A stretch of 64,000 nucleotides of DNA from Anderseniella sp963759095 (GTDB lineage Bacteria; Pseudomonadota; Alphaproteobacteria; Rhizobiales; Aestuariivirgaceae), in contig CAVWYF010000028.1 of NCBI GenBank assembly GCA_963759095.1, positions 124,001 to 188,000 on the forward strand. The letters are read 5' to 3'. The notes under the pieces were generated by a model. That model was not told the origin of the DNA and did not search any database. It saw only the letters and a list, made by a program, of their open reading frames with translations. The first letter of the stretch is position 1, and the number at the start of each line of letters is the position of its first letter. This document shows, in pieces, positions 8,875 through 17,700 of the stretch. The translations under genes and the position numbers were made by a program.

Positions 8875-9796
8875 TGTGTTGCGCGCTCCCGCCTGCGGTT
8901 TTGGCCCAGGCCTCACAGCAGCCCTTGGCCAGGTCGCGGACCCGCAGAATATAGGCTTGGCGCTCTGTTACCGAAATCACACCGCGGGCATCTAGCAGGT
9001 TGAAGACATGAGATGCCTTGATGCACTGGTCATAGGCTGGCAGCGCCATGAGGTGTTTGCCGCCCTTGTCGCCGGCTATCAGCAGTGCCTTGCATTCAGC
9101 TTCGGCAAACCGGAACAGCTGCAGCAGGGTTTCGGTGTTGGCGTGGTCAAAATTGTGCCGGGAATACTCCTGTTCCGCCTGCAGGAACACATCACCATAG
9201 CTGACGCGATCATCACCGTCGCCGCCGTTGAAGTTCAGATCATAGACATTATCGACGCCCTGCACATACATGGCAAGGCGTTCAAGACCATAGGTCAGTT
9301 CACCTGAAACAGGGTCGCAATCCATGCCGCCAACCTGCTGGAAGTAGGTGAATTGCGAGACTTCCATGCCATCGCACCACACTTCCCACCCGAGCCCCCA
9401 GGCGCCCAGTGTCGGGCTTTCCCAATCATCTTCAACGAAGCGAATGTCGTGGTTGTCACGGTCAATGCCGATGGCATAGAGAGATCCGAGATACAGCTCC
9501 TGCAAATCCGGCGGCGACGGTTTGAGGATCACCTGATACTGGTAGTAATGTTGCAGCCGGTTGGGGTTTTCACCAAAGCGGCCATCCTTGGGACGGCGCG
9601 ACGGTTGCACATAGGCTGCCTTCCAGGGGTTCGGGCCGACAGAGCGCAGTGTGGTTGCAGGATGGAACGTGCCGGCGCCTACTTCCATGTCATAGGGTTG
9701 CAGAATGACACATCCCCTGGCTGCCCAGTAATGATGCAGCGTGAGGATCAGATCCTGAAAGGATTTTTTGGGATTTAGGCCGGAGGGCGCAGTCAT
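8867..9796 (-). CDS. glyQ: Glycyl-tRNA synthetase alpha subunit
   Basis: The catalytic alpha chain of the tetrameric class II glycyl-tRNA synthetase, forming glycyl-adenylate. It has 309 residues from ATG at 9796 (MTAPSGLNPKKSFQDLIL); a longer in-frame reading to 9871 adds an unconserved tail. Hallmarks seen: the WAARGCVILQPYDMEVGAGTFHPATTLRSVGP block near the N-terminus and GMEVSQFTYFQQVGG, both characteristic of this alpha chain. It overlaps glyS by 8 bp and lies downstream of a small membrane-protein gene and sppA, all on the minus strand. Confidence 0.96.
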   Translation of the reverse strand: MTAPSGLNPKKSFQDLILTLHHYWAARGCVILQPYDMEVGAGTFHPATTLRSVGPNPWKAAYVQPSRRPKDGRFGENPNRLQHYYQYQVILKPSPPDLQELYLGSLYAIGIDRDNHDIRFVEDDWESPTLGAWGLGWEVWCDGMEVSQFTYFQQVGGMDCDPVSGELTYGLERLAMYVQGVDNVYDLNFNGGDGDDRVSYGDVFLQAEQEYSRHNFDHANTETLLQLFRFAEAECKALLIAGDKGGKHLMALPAYDQCIKASHVFNLLDARGVISVTERQAYILRVRDLAKGCCEAWAKTAGGSAQHNG

Positions 9797-9948
9797 TTTA
9801 AAGATTCTTTGAAGGGCCTCTGGATCGCCAGACGCAGTGAATCGCTGGCCGGAACCTATTGCGCGGACCAATTCCGGTCAAGCGGCCAACCGCAGGATAC
9901 CAAAGGAACTGACTATTGACCCTGCATTCGGGCCGGAACCGGAACCAA

Positions 9949-10128
9949 TCAGTCTTCCGGGTAGTATACGCCGGTTCTCGGGTCCTGGCGCAAACGCGCC
10001 GTCCTGACGCGGTGTTGATCGTTAGTCTTTACCTTAACGGCTGACTTTGCCTGCAGGTCCGACAACCTGCGCGCCACGGTATATGACAAGGCAATTCCAA
10101 CGCCGGCCAACAACAGTTTGTAAATCAT
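9949..10128 (-). CDS. Small membrane-anchored protein of unknown function (59 aa)
   Basis: A short open frame on the minus strand with ATG at 10128 and TGA at 9949-9951. The N-terminus MIYKLLLAGVGIALSYTVA is a single hydrophobic segment resembling a signal anchor. It is followed by a strongly basic tail (ARRLSD, VKVKTND, HRVRTARLRQDP) ending TGVYYPED. I do not recognise a named family. It is probably real: it has a membrane-protein-like start, fits the 375-bp gap between sppA and glyQ without overlap, and shares their strand. Its job is unknown. Confidence 0.6.
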   Translation of the reverse strand: MIYKLLLAGVGIALSYTVARRLSDLQAKSAVKVKTNDQHRVRTARLRQDPRTGVYYPED

Positions 10129-10171
10129 CGTATCTTTATTCCTTCAAACAGGCCCCTACCCGTTTCAGCTC

Positions 10172-11071
10172 TCATAATCCATAACGAGACCATAAAGCAC
10201 GCTCTTCTGCAAGCGCAAGAGCGCTGGACGCGACTCCTTGTCCGGCTGCCCTGGCCACACTGTCGACAGACGACCCACCGCCCGGCAGCAGGAGTTTGCG
10301 CAAGGAAAACCCGCTCTTTGGCTCAATGGTCTTGATGATGACATCATCACCAAACTTGCCCTGCAGGATTTCATGCATTGTGCCGAGACCGTCCACAAGG
10401 CCGCGCTCCAGGGCCTTGTCTCCGGCCCAGAACAAGCCGGAAAACAATTCATCTTCCTTGCCCTTGAGCAGCGCCTGCCGGCGTGAGCGCACGATATCCT
10501 TGAACGCTTCATGCACATCAAGCTGCAGGGATTTCAGATGGGCGACATCTTCCTTCTTTTCAGGCAGGAACGGGTCCAGCACGGATTTGTTGGTTCCTGC
10601 CGTGTACACGCGGCGTTCCACACCGAGTTTCTTGATCGCGGCGGAAAAACCAAAGCCTGACGATATGACGCCGATTGAGCCCACCACGGAGCTGCGGTCG
10701 GCAAATATCTCATCGCCCGCCACGGCCAGCAGGTAGCCGCCGGATGCGGCCACATCTTCGCAAAACACCAATACCGTGACTTCATGCTTTTTTGCGAGCT
10801 GGCGGATACGGTTGAAGATCAGGGTCGACTGAACCGGCGAACCGCCCGGTGAATTGATCGACAAGGCCATGGCTGACAGGCCCGGAATGGCGAAAGCCTG
10901 CTCCAGTGTTTCCTCAATGCCGGCCATGGAGAGAGACTGGCTCATGGGCCCGGACATGCCGATGGCCCCTCTCAGGCGGATATGGGCGACAAATTTGCGC
11001 TTGCCACGCAACAGTCTTGTCAGCCATCCGGCCTTCTTTTTCTTCTTCTTGTTTGATGTGCGCGAGACCAT
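10172..11071 (-). CDS. sppA: S49 family serine peptidase (SppA/SohB-like)
   Basis: A 299-residue membrane-associated peptidase of family S49, the group that degrades leftover signal peptides and some membrane proteins. A Ser/Lys dyad is visible: Ser110 in DVAASGGYLLA and Lys162 in YTAGTNKSVLDPF. SINSPGGSP (about 71-79) and SSVVGSIGVI are the other family blocks. It is single-domain, like SohB and short SppA, rather than the duplicated 67-kDa form. The N-terminus lacks a clear transmembrane segment and instead has a very basic stretch (SNKKKKKKAGWL), suggesting peripheral membrane contact. The specific assignment to SppA is by family. Confidence 0.88.
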   Translation of the reverse strand: MVSRTSNKKKKKKAGWLTRLLRGKRKFVAHIRLRGAIGMSGPMSQSLSMAGIEETLEQAFAIPGLSAMALSINSPGGSPVQSTLIFNRIRQLAKKHEVTVLVFCEDVAASGGYLLAVAGDEIFADRSSVVGSIGVISSGFGFSAAIKKLGVERRVYTAGTNKSVLDPFLPEKKEDVAHLKSLQLDVHEAFKDIVRSRRQALLKGKEDELFSGLFWAGDKALERGLVDGLGTMHEILQGKFGDDVIIKTIEPKSGFSLRKLLLPGGGSSVDSVARAAGQGVASSALALAEERALWSRYGL

Positions 11072-11179
11072 TGTGGAGCTGCCTTTTCGATTAATGAGAC
11101 GTGCATGGGCCAGTTGCCGCTGACTCAGCAGACCCTAAATGGTGCACCCGCGCGAAAACCTCAAGAGAGCGCCATAAAC

Positions 11180-12001
11180 TCATGCAAATTCAAGAGCTTC
11201 CCCGGTCCGCAATACAGCGTCCACTTCATCCACAAATTTGTTGGATCCTGCTTCATGCAGCACCAGTCCCGGCAATAAACGCACTGGTGCCTTTGAGCCT
11301 TTTGTACCGCGCACAATAATGCGCGATGCGGCATCCTTGCGATGTGCCCGCAGAGGCAGGACAGTCAATGCTCCCAATTTCGGCTCCATTGCTGCCAGCA
11401 AAGTGAGCAGAGAGGTGGCCGGATGTATGATTGAGACGGTTCCTCTGGGTTTGACTGCGTTGGTCATGACCTTGACCCAGTTTTCAAGCTCACCGGCCTT
11501 TAACATGTGAGCTTGTGCGCGAAGACTGTCGGCAGGAGCCTGAACCGTGTGGTCTTCGAAAAACGGCGGATTTGCATAGGCGTGCGAAACACTGCCCGAC
11601 GCAGGCCAGTCCAACTGATCATGACGCATGGAATCGCACAGATCGCCTTTCAATACCATGATGCGCTCATGCAACTGGTTGCGCTTGAAGTTTTCCTCCG
11701 CAATCAGGGCATAGCGGGACGCTATTTCCACGCCGGTAATGATGGTACCGGGTACTCGCGTTGCCAGACAGGCGGCCGCAACGCCCGTTCCGATGCCTGC
11801 CTCAAACAGCGTGTCACCATCAGATGCAGGTATGGATGCGGCCAGCAATACTGCATCGATACCGGCGCGGTAGCCTTTTTCAGGTTGCAGTATTTTCAGT
11901 TTCCCGCCCAGAAAGGCATCGTCGGACAAGCCTGTCTTGCCCGCATGATCGCCAACGCGGCCACCTTGAAACTCATCCTCCATCACAGCCTCTCCCGCCA
12001 T
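11180..12001 (-). CDS. tRNA1(Val) (adenine-N6)-methyltransferase-like (TrmN6 family)
   Basis: A SAM-dependent N6-adenine methyltransferase of the YfiC/TrmN6 type, which modifies adenine 37 of tRNA1-Val in E. coli. The SAM-binding motif FEAGIGTGVAA is at about residues 66-76 and the catalytic NPPF at 144-147, the signature of N6-adenine methylases acting on RNA or DNA. It has 273 residues from ATG at 12001; TTG at 12007 is also in frame. A DUF2007 gene lies just upstream on the same strand with a gap of about 27 bp, so they probably form a small operon. The tRNA substrate is inferred from the family. Confidence 0.83.
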   Translation of the reverse strand: MAGEAVMEDEFQGGRVGDHAGKTGLSDDAFLGGKLKILQPEKGYRAGIDAVLLAASIPASDGDTLFEAGIGTGVAAACLATRVPGTIITGVEIASRYALIAEENFKRNQLHERIMVLKGDLCDSMRHDQLDWPASGSVSHAYANPPFFEDHTVQAPADSLRAQAHMLKAGELENWVKVMTNAVKPRGTVSIIHPATSLLTLLAAMEPKLGALTVLPLRAHRKDAASRIIVRGTKGSKAPVRLLPGLVLHEAGSNKFVDEVDAVLRTGEALEFA

Positions 12002-12028
12002 CTTCAATCAGCTCCCATATGCACACAT

Positions 12029-12253
12029 TCAGCCATCCGCCAGATGCGCCCGCAATCCTGCTTCATTCAACAGTCTGCGCGCGCGCATCTCATCATCCTC
12101 ATCGATCATCACCCGGCGCGGAAACACGCCAATGGATCCTTCCAGCACACTCATATGACCGTCAAACACTTCCGCACACAGGCCTTCCTGGCCAAGCAGA
12201 TCAACAACATACGACACAAGTACGACGTCGTTGGATCGCAGCAACTCACGCAT
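12029..12253 (-). CDS. DUF2007-family small protein
   Basis: A 74-residue cytosolic protein starting MRELLRSNDVVLVSYV at ATG 12253. This start pattern and the GVFPRRVMIDEDDEMRARRLL segment match the DUF2007 (putative signal-transducing) family, which has a small ferredoxin-like fold and often sits next to N6-methylases or polyprenyl synthases in alphaproteobacteria. No catalytic residues can be named. It is divergent from ispB and immediately upstream of the TrmN6-like gene. Confidence 0.8.
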   Translation of the reverse strand: MRELLRSNDVVLVSYVVDLLGQEGLCAEVFDGHMSVLEGSIGVFPRRVMIDEDDEMRARRLLNEAGLRAHLADG

Positions 12254-12405
12254 GGATAACAACTTACCTCTAGGCAGTTAACAAATTGATCTTTCAGCAG
12301 TCTAGTTCAACGCGTCACATGCGGCCATAGTGCTCTTGCTGGCAGCCTGAACGCCGCTTATGTTCTGATACGTAAACAACTAAAGACAGCGGTGGAGTTT
12401 GGCCC

Positions 12406-13422
12406 GTGGGCGTGGTGGTTCCGTTAAGTGCAGCAGAAGCCAAGGATGCAAGCCTGTCTCCTTTGCTCGACCTTGTGGCAAATGACATGGAGAAGGTGAA
12501 TGCACAGATCCTGTCGCATGCGCAATCCCATGTGGAGTTGATTCCCGAACTTGCCCAACACCTGATTGATTCCGGCGGCAAGCGGTTGCGCCCGATGCTG
12601 ACGATTGCTGCAGCTCGCATGTGTGGGTATGACGGGAATCATCACATTGATCTTGCCACTGCCGTTGAATTCATGCACACGGCCACGCTGCTGCACGACG
12701 ACGTGGTCGATGAAAGCGATCTCAGGCGTGGACGGCGCACCGCGCGACTGATCTGGGGCAATCAGGCAAGCGTGCTGGTAGGCGACTACCTGCTGGGCCA
12801 GGCGTTTCGCATCATGGTCACAACAGGGTCGCTTGCGGCACTCAAGGTTCTGGCGGATGCAGCCGCCGTCATTGCCGAAGGCGAAGTGATGCAGCTGGCC
12901 GCAGCGCATAATACATCAACGACGGAAGATGCCTATCTCAAGGTGATCAATGCAAAGACCGCCGCGCTGTTTTCAGCAGCCGCTGAAGTCGGCGCCATCA
13001 TTGCCGGACGCAATGATGCAGAGCGCGAAGCGCTTGAATCCTATGGCCGCAATCTTGGCGTTGCATTCCAGCTTGTTGACGACGCGCTGGATTATTCCGG
13101 CAAGCAGGCGCAACTCGGCAAAAGTGTCGGTGACGATTTCCGGGAAGGCAAAATTACACTGCCGGTGGTGTTGTCATACCGGCGCGGTGATACCAAACAG
13201 CGGGAATTCTGGAAGCGCGTAATGGAAGAAGGCGACCAGCGCGACGGCGACCTGGAGAAGGCCATAGCGTTGATGGTGCAACATGACGCGCTTGAGGCAA
13301 CCATCGAACGCGCTCGCCACTACGGCGCCATTGCACGCGATGCGATGGAGATATTCCCTGAAAGTGATCACAAGTCTGCTCTGGTGGATGCAATCAGGTT
13401 TTCCGTAGCCCGGGCGCATTAG
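12406..13422 (+). CDS. ispB: Octaprenyl/polyprenyl diphosphate synthase
   Basis: A trans-polyprenyl diphosphate synthase that elongates FPP/GPP with IPP to make the side chain of ubiquinone. Both aspartate-rich motifs are intact: first DDVVD at about 98-102 (LLHDDVVDESD), second DDALD at 225-229 (LVDDALDYSG), with GGKRLRP at 57-63. It has 338 residues from a GTG start (MGVVVPLSAAEAKD). Chain length cannot be read from sequence with certainty; octaprenyl or decaprenyl is expected for this group. The TAG stop lies within a small palindrome that also borders the convergent ispE stop. Confidence 0.94.
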   Translation: MGVVVPLSAAEAKDASLSPLLDLVANDMEKVNAQILSHAQSHVELIPELAQHLIDSGGKRLRPMLTIAAARMCGYDGNHHIDLATAVEFMHTATLLHDDVVDESDLRRGRRTARLIWGNQASVLVGDYLLGQAFRIMVTTGSLAALKVLADAAAVIAEGEVMQLAAAHNTSTTEDAYLKVINAKTAALFSAAAEVGAIIAGRNDAEREALESYGRNLGVAFQLVDDALDYSGKQAQLGKSVGDDFREGKITLPVVLSYRRGDTKQREFWKRVMEEGDQRDGDLEKAIALMVQHDALEATIERARHYGAIARDAMEIFPESDHKSALVDAIRFSVARAH

Positions 13423-13493
13423 GGTCCTGACCCTAGGTCATGAACTCATAAATTGGTTCATACCATTTTGACCCATTTGAAGTCCATGACCTA
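13421..13493. repeat. Small nested palindrome between convergent ispB and ispE
   Basis: AGGGTC/GACCCT (13421-13434) is followed by an inverted pair TAGGTCATG (13434-13442) and CATGACCTA (13485-13493) around a 42-bp centre. Both genes' TAG stops are formed within these arms. The first six bases equal the end of the family D element at 49611-49877, so it may be a relic of a related element. It has no T-run, so it is not a typical terminator. Confidence 0.55.
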
Positions 13494-14363
13494 AGCCAGG
13501 GCGGTTGCCACAACCCACCATTCGCGATGTTGCCGGGTGAGCTCTGCAGCGGCATTGGCAGCGCCATCAGCATTTTCAAACAGGCCGAAGCAGGTGGCGC
13601 CGGAGCCGCTCATGCGTGAAAGCCGGCACCCGGACAGTTGGCTGAGAGCACCCAGCACGTCACAGATGACGGGCTCCAGATGACACGCTGCCGGTTCCAG
13701 GTCATTGCGGCAATTTGCCAGCCAGTCCAATACGGCGGCGCTGTCTCTTGCCTCTCCAAACCGGTCCGGGATGTCGGTATTGGCCGTGCTGCCGGGAGCC
13801 AGGCCCAAATGGTGGAAAATGCCCGCCGTCGAAACACCGACCAGCGGGTTGACCAGAACCGCATGCAGCGACGGGGCATGTGGCCAATCATCGATGATTT
13901 CTCCAATGCCACGCATCCGGCAAGCCTTTGAGGCGATACAGACCGGCACATCCGCGCCCAGTTGCAATGCCAGTCCTGCCAGCGTTGATGCATCAACGGC
14001 CAAGCCGTTAAGACGCACAATCGCACGCACGGCCGCCGCGGCATCGGCTGACCCCCCGCCGATGCCCGACGCAACGGGAAGCGCCTTGCGCAGGTTCATG
14101 GCACAGGGCTGAACTTCATCCGGATAACGGCTCTGTAAAGCGGTAAATGCCTTGAGGACCAGATTTCCTGCATCGGTTTCCAGGCCTTGCGAAAAGGGTC
14201 CCGAGACCGTCAGAGAGGTTTCATCGGCAAATGATACTTCCAGCACGTCGCCTGCGTCAGATGCAAACATCACGGCACTGTCAAGCAAATGGTAGCCGTC
14301 ATCACGCTTACCCGTAACATGCAGGGCAAGATTGATTTTCGCAGCGGCGAACTCGGTAATCAT
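13491..14363 (-). CDS. ispE: 4-diphosphocytidyl-2-C-methyl-D-erythritol kinase
   Basis: A GHMP kinase of the MEP isoprenoid pathway; it phosphorylates the 2-OH of CDP-methylerythritol using ATP. It has 290 residues. Seen: AAAKINLALHV at the N-terminus with Lys9, the GHMP phosphate-binding loop PVASGIGGGSADAAAAVR (96-113), and LGADVPVC, which carries the catalytic Asp. The gene lies convergent to ispB and downstream of the TPR gene on the same strand (gap about 21 bp). Two isoprenoid genes side by side, with ispH elsewhere in the window, supply precursors for ubiquinone and the cell-wall lipid carrier. Confidence 0.95.
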   Translation of the reverse strand: MITEFAAAKINLALHVTGKRDDGYHLLDSAVMFASDAGDVLEVSFADETSLTVSGPFSQGLETDAGNLVLKAFTALQSRYPDEVQPCAMNLRKALPVASGIGGGSADAAAAVRAIVRLNGLAVDASTLAGLALQLGADVPVCIASKACRMRGIGEIIDDWPHAPSLHAVLVNPLVGVSTAGIFHHLGLAPGSTANTDIPDRFGEARDSAAVLDWLANCRNDLEPAACHLEPVICDVLGALSQLSGCRLSRMSGSGATCFGLFENADGAANAAAELTRQHREWWVVATALA

Positions 14364-14384
14364 TGCAATACCAGCAAGAACGGA

Positions 14385-16142
14385 TCAGGACTTGTTGGGC
14401 TTTTCAGTACCTGAAGCAGTCGGTGCCGAAGCAGGTTCCGGGTCCGGCAGCCCTTGCTTGAGCTTCTTGCGGATCTTGACTGCGTTTTCGTCGGTCGGAT
14501 TTGAATCAAGCGCATACTGCCATTGGAATTTTGCTTCCAGTTTGCGGCCAACCCGCCACAGGGCATCACCCAGATGATCATTGATCACGGCGTCTTCCGG
14601 ACGCAAGCCGGCAGCCCGTTCGAGCAGTTTTGCAGCCTCTTCATATCGTCCCAACTGGTAATGTCCCCAGCCCAGGCTATCAACGATATAGCCGTCATTG
14701 GGGCGCAGTGAAACGGCCTTTTCAACCATTTCGAACGCCTCGCTCAGATCGATGCGTTTTTCAATCAGCGAGTATCCGAGATAATTCAGGACGGAAGCCT
14801 GTTCAGGCTGGAATCGCAGCGCCTTGCGGAAATCCGGCTCGGCATTTTCCCAACGCCCGGCACGCTCATAGGCAATGCCGCGGAAATAGTACACCGACCA
14901 GTTTCTCTCTCCCGGCTCATCAACCCGCGCCAGCGCCTGAGTGTATGAATCGGCGGCATCGAGCCATTTTTCATTCAAGCGATACAGATTACCGAGCGAC
15001 AGCAAAGCATTGTAGTTCTCAGGTTCGCGGGCAATCAGCGACTTCAGCACCTTCACTGCATCGTCGAACCTGTTCAACTGGTTGAGATTGGTGGCTGTCT
15101 GAATATCTGCGCTGGAACGCAACGGCGAGCCCGCTTCAATCCTGTCATATGCAGCGATGGCCTGCTCGTGCAGTTTCATCTGGGTATAAACTTCACCCAG
15201 CAGCGTCTGGCCCTCGGAAAACTCCGGGTGGCTGGACAGCGCAAGCCGCGCATAAACCAGTGCGATATCGATGGAGCGTTCATCGGTCAGCGCCCCGGCA
15301 ATGGAATACAACGCTTCGGCAGCACCGCCGGCTGCGGTGTTGATAAACGGTTCGGCCTGTCTTCCGGCCTTCAGAGCATCCAGCGCACTGCGCACCAGCG
15401 GGTTGTCCTGGGTCGATTTCAGGAACAGTTCATACACCTTGGCCGCCTGGTCCTTGCGGCCGGTACGTTCAAGATAATTGCCGTAAGCCTGAACGACTCG
15501 CAGTGAGGTGCCCGCCTTTTCATAGGCTGACTTGTAGAATACCTCGGCCCGGTTGCGGTTTTGGACCATGTCGGCAATCAGGCCGGCATGGAAAAGCCTA
15601 AAGTTTTCAAATGCCTGATTGCGCTTCAGCTTGTCGAGTTCGCTCAGGGCGCTTTTGAGATTGTTTTCCGAGGCGTAAGACCAACCGGTGAGCAGGGCTG
15701 CCGACAACTCACCGATGGGGGTGTAGGCCGATTTCTGAAAATACTGCCGGGCAAGCACAGCCTTGCCTTCGCGCATCGACCTGAGGCCCAGGACCAGCAG
15801 CGACAATCTGTGCTGATCATTGAACTTGAGCACCCGCTCGGCAAACTTTTCAGCAGATACAATATTTCCTGACGACACTTCCAGCGTGAACGCACGTTCA
15901 ATCAAAAGCGGATTGTCGGGATCATTTTCCAGGGCACGGGCGATGTAACGCGCTGCAATGCCGGTATCGCGCTGACGGCTGGCAAAGCGTCCGGCAAGAT
16001 AGCTGCCGGATGGAGACGCCTGATCAATCCGCAATGCGGCGTACGGATCAGCGTTTTGTGATTGCGCGGCATGACCGGGAATAACTGCCATCGAACTCGC
16101 CAATACAAATGCTGCACCCAGGGTCCTGATGGTCAATTTCAT
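14385..16142 (-). CDS. Exported tetratricopeptide-repeat protein
   Basis: A 585-residue protein with an N-terminal signal peptide (FVLASSMAVIPGHA, cleavage expected after GHAA) followed by TPR helices through most of its length. Clear repeats include YLGYSLIEKRIDLSEAFEMVEKAV and YIVDSLGWGHYQLGRYEEAA in the last 150 residues. Such proteins are periplasmic scaffolds; there are no enzymatic motifs. The last ~25 residues are Pro/Ala/Ser-rich. It sits immediately upstream of ispE on the same strand, an arrangement I recall as common in Rhizobiales; partners are unknown. Confidence 0.85.
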   Translation of the reverse strand: MKLTIRTLGAAFVLASSMAVIPGHAAQSQNADPYAALRIDQASPSGSYLAGRFASRQRDTGIAARYIARALENDPDNPLLIERAFTLEVSSGNIVSAEKFAERVLKFNDQHRLSLLVLGLRSMREGKAVLARQYFQKSAYTPIGELSAALLTGWSYASENNLKSALSELDKLKRNQAFENFRLFHAGLIADMVQNRNRAEVFYKSAYEKAGTSLRVVQAYGNYLERTGRKDQAAKVYELFLKSTQDNPLVRSALDALKAGRQAEPFINTAAGGAAEALYSIAGALTDERSIDIALVYARLALSSHPEFSEGQTLLGEVYTQMKLHEQAIAAYDRIEAGSPLRSSADIQTATNLNQLNRFDDAVKVLKSLIAREPENYNALLSLGNLYRLNEKWLDAADSYTQALARVDEPGERNWSVYYFRGIAYERAGRWENAEPDFRKALRFQPEQASVLNYLGYSLIEKRIDLSEAFEMVEKAVSLRPNDGYIVDSLGWGHYQLGRYEEAAKLLERAAGLRPEDAVINDHLGDALWRVGRKLEAKFQWQYALDSNPTDENAVKIRKKLKQGLPDPEPASAPTASGTEKPNKS

Positions 16143-16395
16143 GATTGCCTTGTCCGATCTTCGGAAAAATTGTTCGCGCTGTCAAAGCTGCCCCTAAAGA
16201 CCGCCAAACTATAGCGCATCACTGATACAGTGCAATGTGATGGTTTTTGGACCGAACTGCAAGCTACACACGATAACAGATGCGCTATTGCAACCGTCGA
16301 CCGGTACGATTGAAAGTTTAAGCGACGCTGCACCGGCTGATGCAACTGCAAAATCTGCAGCGAACACCTTGAAAGCGTATTCTGCCAGCCGCATC

Positions 16396-17700
16396 ATGAC
16401 AGGCATGATGAAACAACTGATTCGAATTCAAAAGCCAAATCGCCTGGCCGGTGCCACCCTTGTCTGCGCACTGTCGATTCTGGCAGGCTCTGTGTCAGGT
16501 AACGCACTGGAAGTATCGGCAAGTTACCGGAAAAATGCGCAGAAGGCCTTCGATGGATTTATGCAGGACCTGTGGCCGGAGGCCCAGCAGCGGGGCATTT
16601 CGCGCAAGGTCTTCGATGCATCCGTGAGACGCATTTCCCTGCAGTGGAACATTCCCGATCTTGCCCCGCCGAAGATTGCAGGCGAGCAACCTGCCGCGTC
16701 GCGCAAACGCCAGGCGGAATTCGGTTCGCCCGGCAGATATTTCAGAGATAAATCCCTCAACCAGCTGGCAGAAATCGGGCGCAGGAATATCCGCAAATAT
16801 GCATCGGCCTTCGCCCGGATTGAAAAAACAACCGGAGTTCCCAAGGAAGTTGTCGCCGCCATCTGGGGCCGGGAAACGGCTTTTTCCGGCGCAAAAATCC
16901 CGCATAGTGCAATATCGGTGCTGGCGACCCAGGCTTTCCTCGGGCGCAGACCGGAATTCTTTCGGCCCGAGCTTCTGGCCATCATGGAAATTGCCCAGCG
17001 CGGCATCGTGCCCGTATCACAGTTGAAAAGTTCATGGGCAGGGGCAATGGGCCATACCCAGATGCTGCCCGGGCTGTACCTGAAATATGCCAGTGACGGC
17101 GACGGTGACGGCAAATCGGACATCTGGAATTCAATACCCGATGCGCTGGCCACCACTGCGACATTTCTGAAAGCAAGCGGATGGAAGCCGGGCCTGAGCT
17201 GGGCATATGAGGTCGAGCCGTCAGCGGCGCTGGACTGTACGCTGGAAGGGCCTGATGAAGGCAGGCCAGTGGCCGAGTGGATTGCAGCCGGAGCCAAACG
17301 GGTGGCTGGCCGCAAATGGCCGGCCCGGCTCAACAGTGTCAAAAGCTATGTCATCATGCCCGCGGGCCGGTTTGGGCCGGCGTTCATTGCAACCGACAAT
17401 TACTACGCGATCAAAAACTACAATGAGTCGGACCTCTATGTACTGTATGTCGGCAATCTGGCTGACCGGATTGCAGGCGGCGGGGCCTTCAAAACCGGTT
17501 GGCGCAAGGTCGATACATTCACCCGCCCGGCCATGAAGAAGGTTCAATCCAAAATGGTCACGCTTGGCTACAATGTCGGCGACAGCATTGACGGATTAAT
17601 CGGTTTCCGCACCCGCACAGCCACCGGCATGCACCAGAAAAAACTGGGCATGGCAGTGGATTGTTGGCCAAACAGGCCATTTATTGCGCGGTTGAAGTAA
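16396..17700 (+). CDS. Lytic murein transglycosylase (MltB-like) with peptidoglycan-binding domain
   Basis: Cleaves the MurNAc-GlcNAc bond of peptidoglycan, leaving a 1,6-anhydro end. It has 434 residues from ATG 16396; an upstream extension to 16237 would put the signal peptide internally and is rejected. Seen: a signal peptide (LAGATLVCALSILAGSVSGNA), the SLT_2/MltB catalytic domain with Glu160 in AAIWGRETAF, the WAGAMGHTQMLP block, and a C-terminal peptidoglycan-binding domain (KMVTLGYNVGDSIDGLIGFRT). It is periplasmic. Its 3' end overlaps the convergent secreted-protein gene by 20 bp. Confidence 0.9.
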   Translation: MTGMMKQLIRIQKPNRLAGATLVCALSILAGSVSGNALEVSASYRKNAQKAFDGFMQDLWPEAQQRGISRKVFDASVRRISLQWNIPDLAPPKIAGEQPAASRKRQAEFGSPGRYFRDKSLNQLAEIGRRNIRKYASAFARIEKTTGVPKEVVAAIWGRETAFSGAKIPHSAISVLATQAFLGRRPEFFRPELLAIMEIAQRGIVPVSQLKSSWAGAMGHTQMLPGLYLKYASDGDGDGKSDIWNSIPDALATTATFLKASGWKPGLSWAYEVEPSAALDCTLEGPDEGRPVAEWIAAGAKRVAGRKWPARLNSVKSYVIMPAGRFGPAFIATDNYYAIKNYNESDLYVLYVGNLADRIAGGGAFKTGWRKVDTFTRPAMKKVQSKMVTLGYNVGDSIDGLIGFRTRTATGMHQKKLGMAVDCWPNRPFIARLK

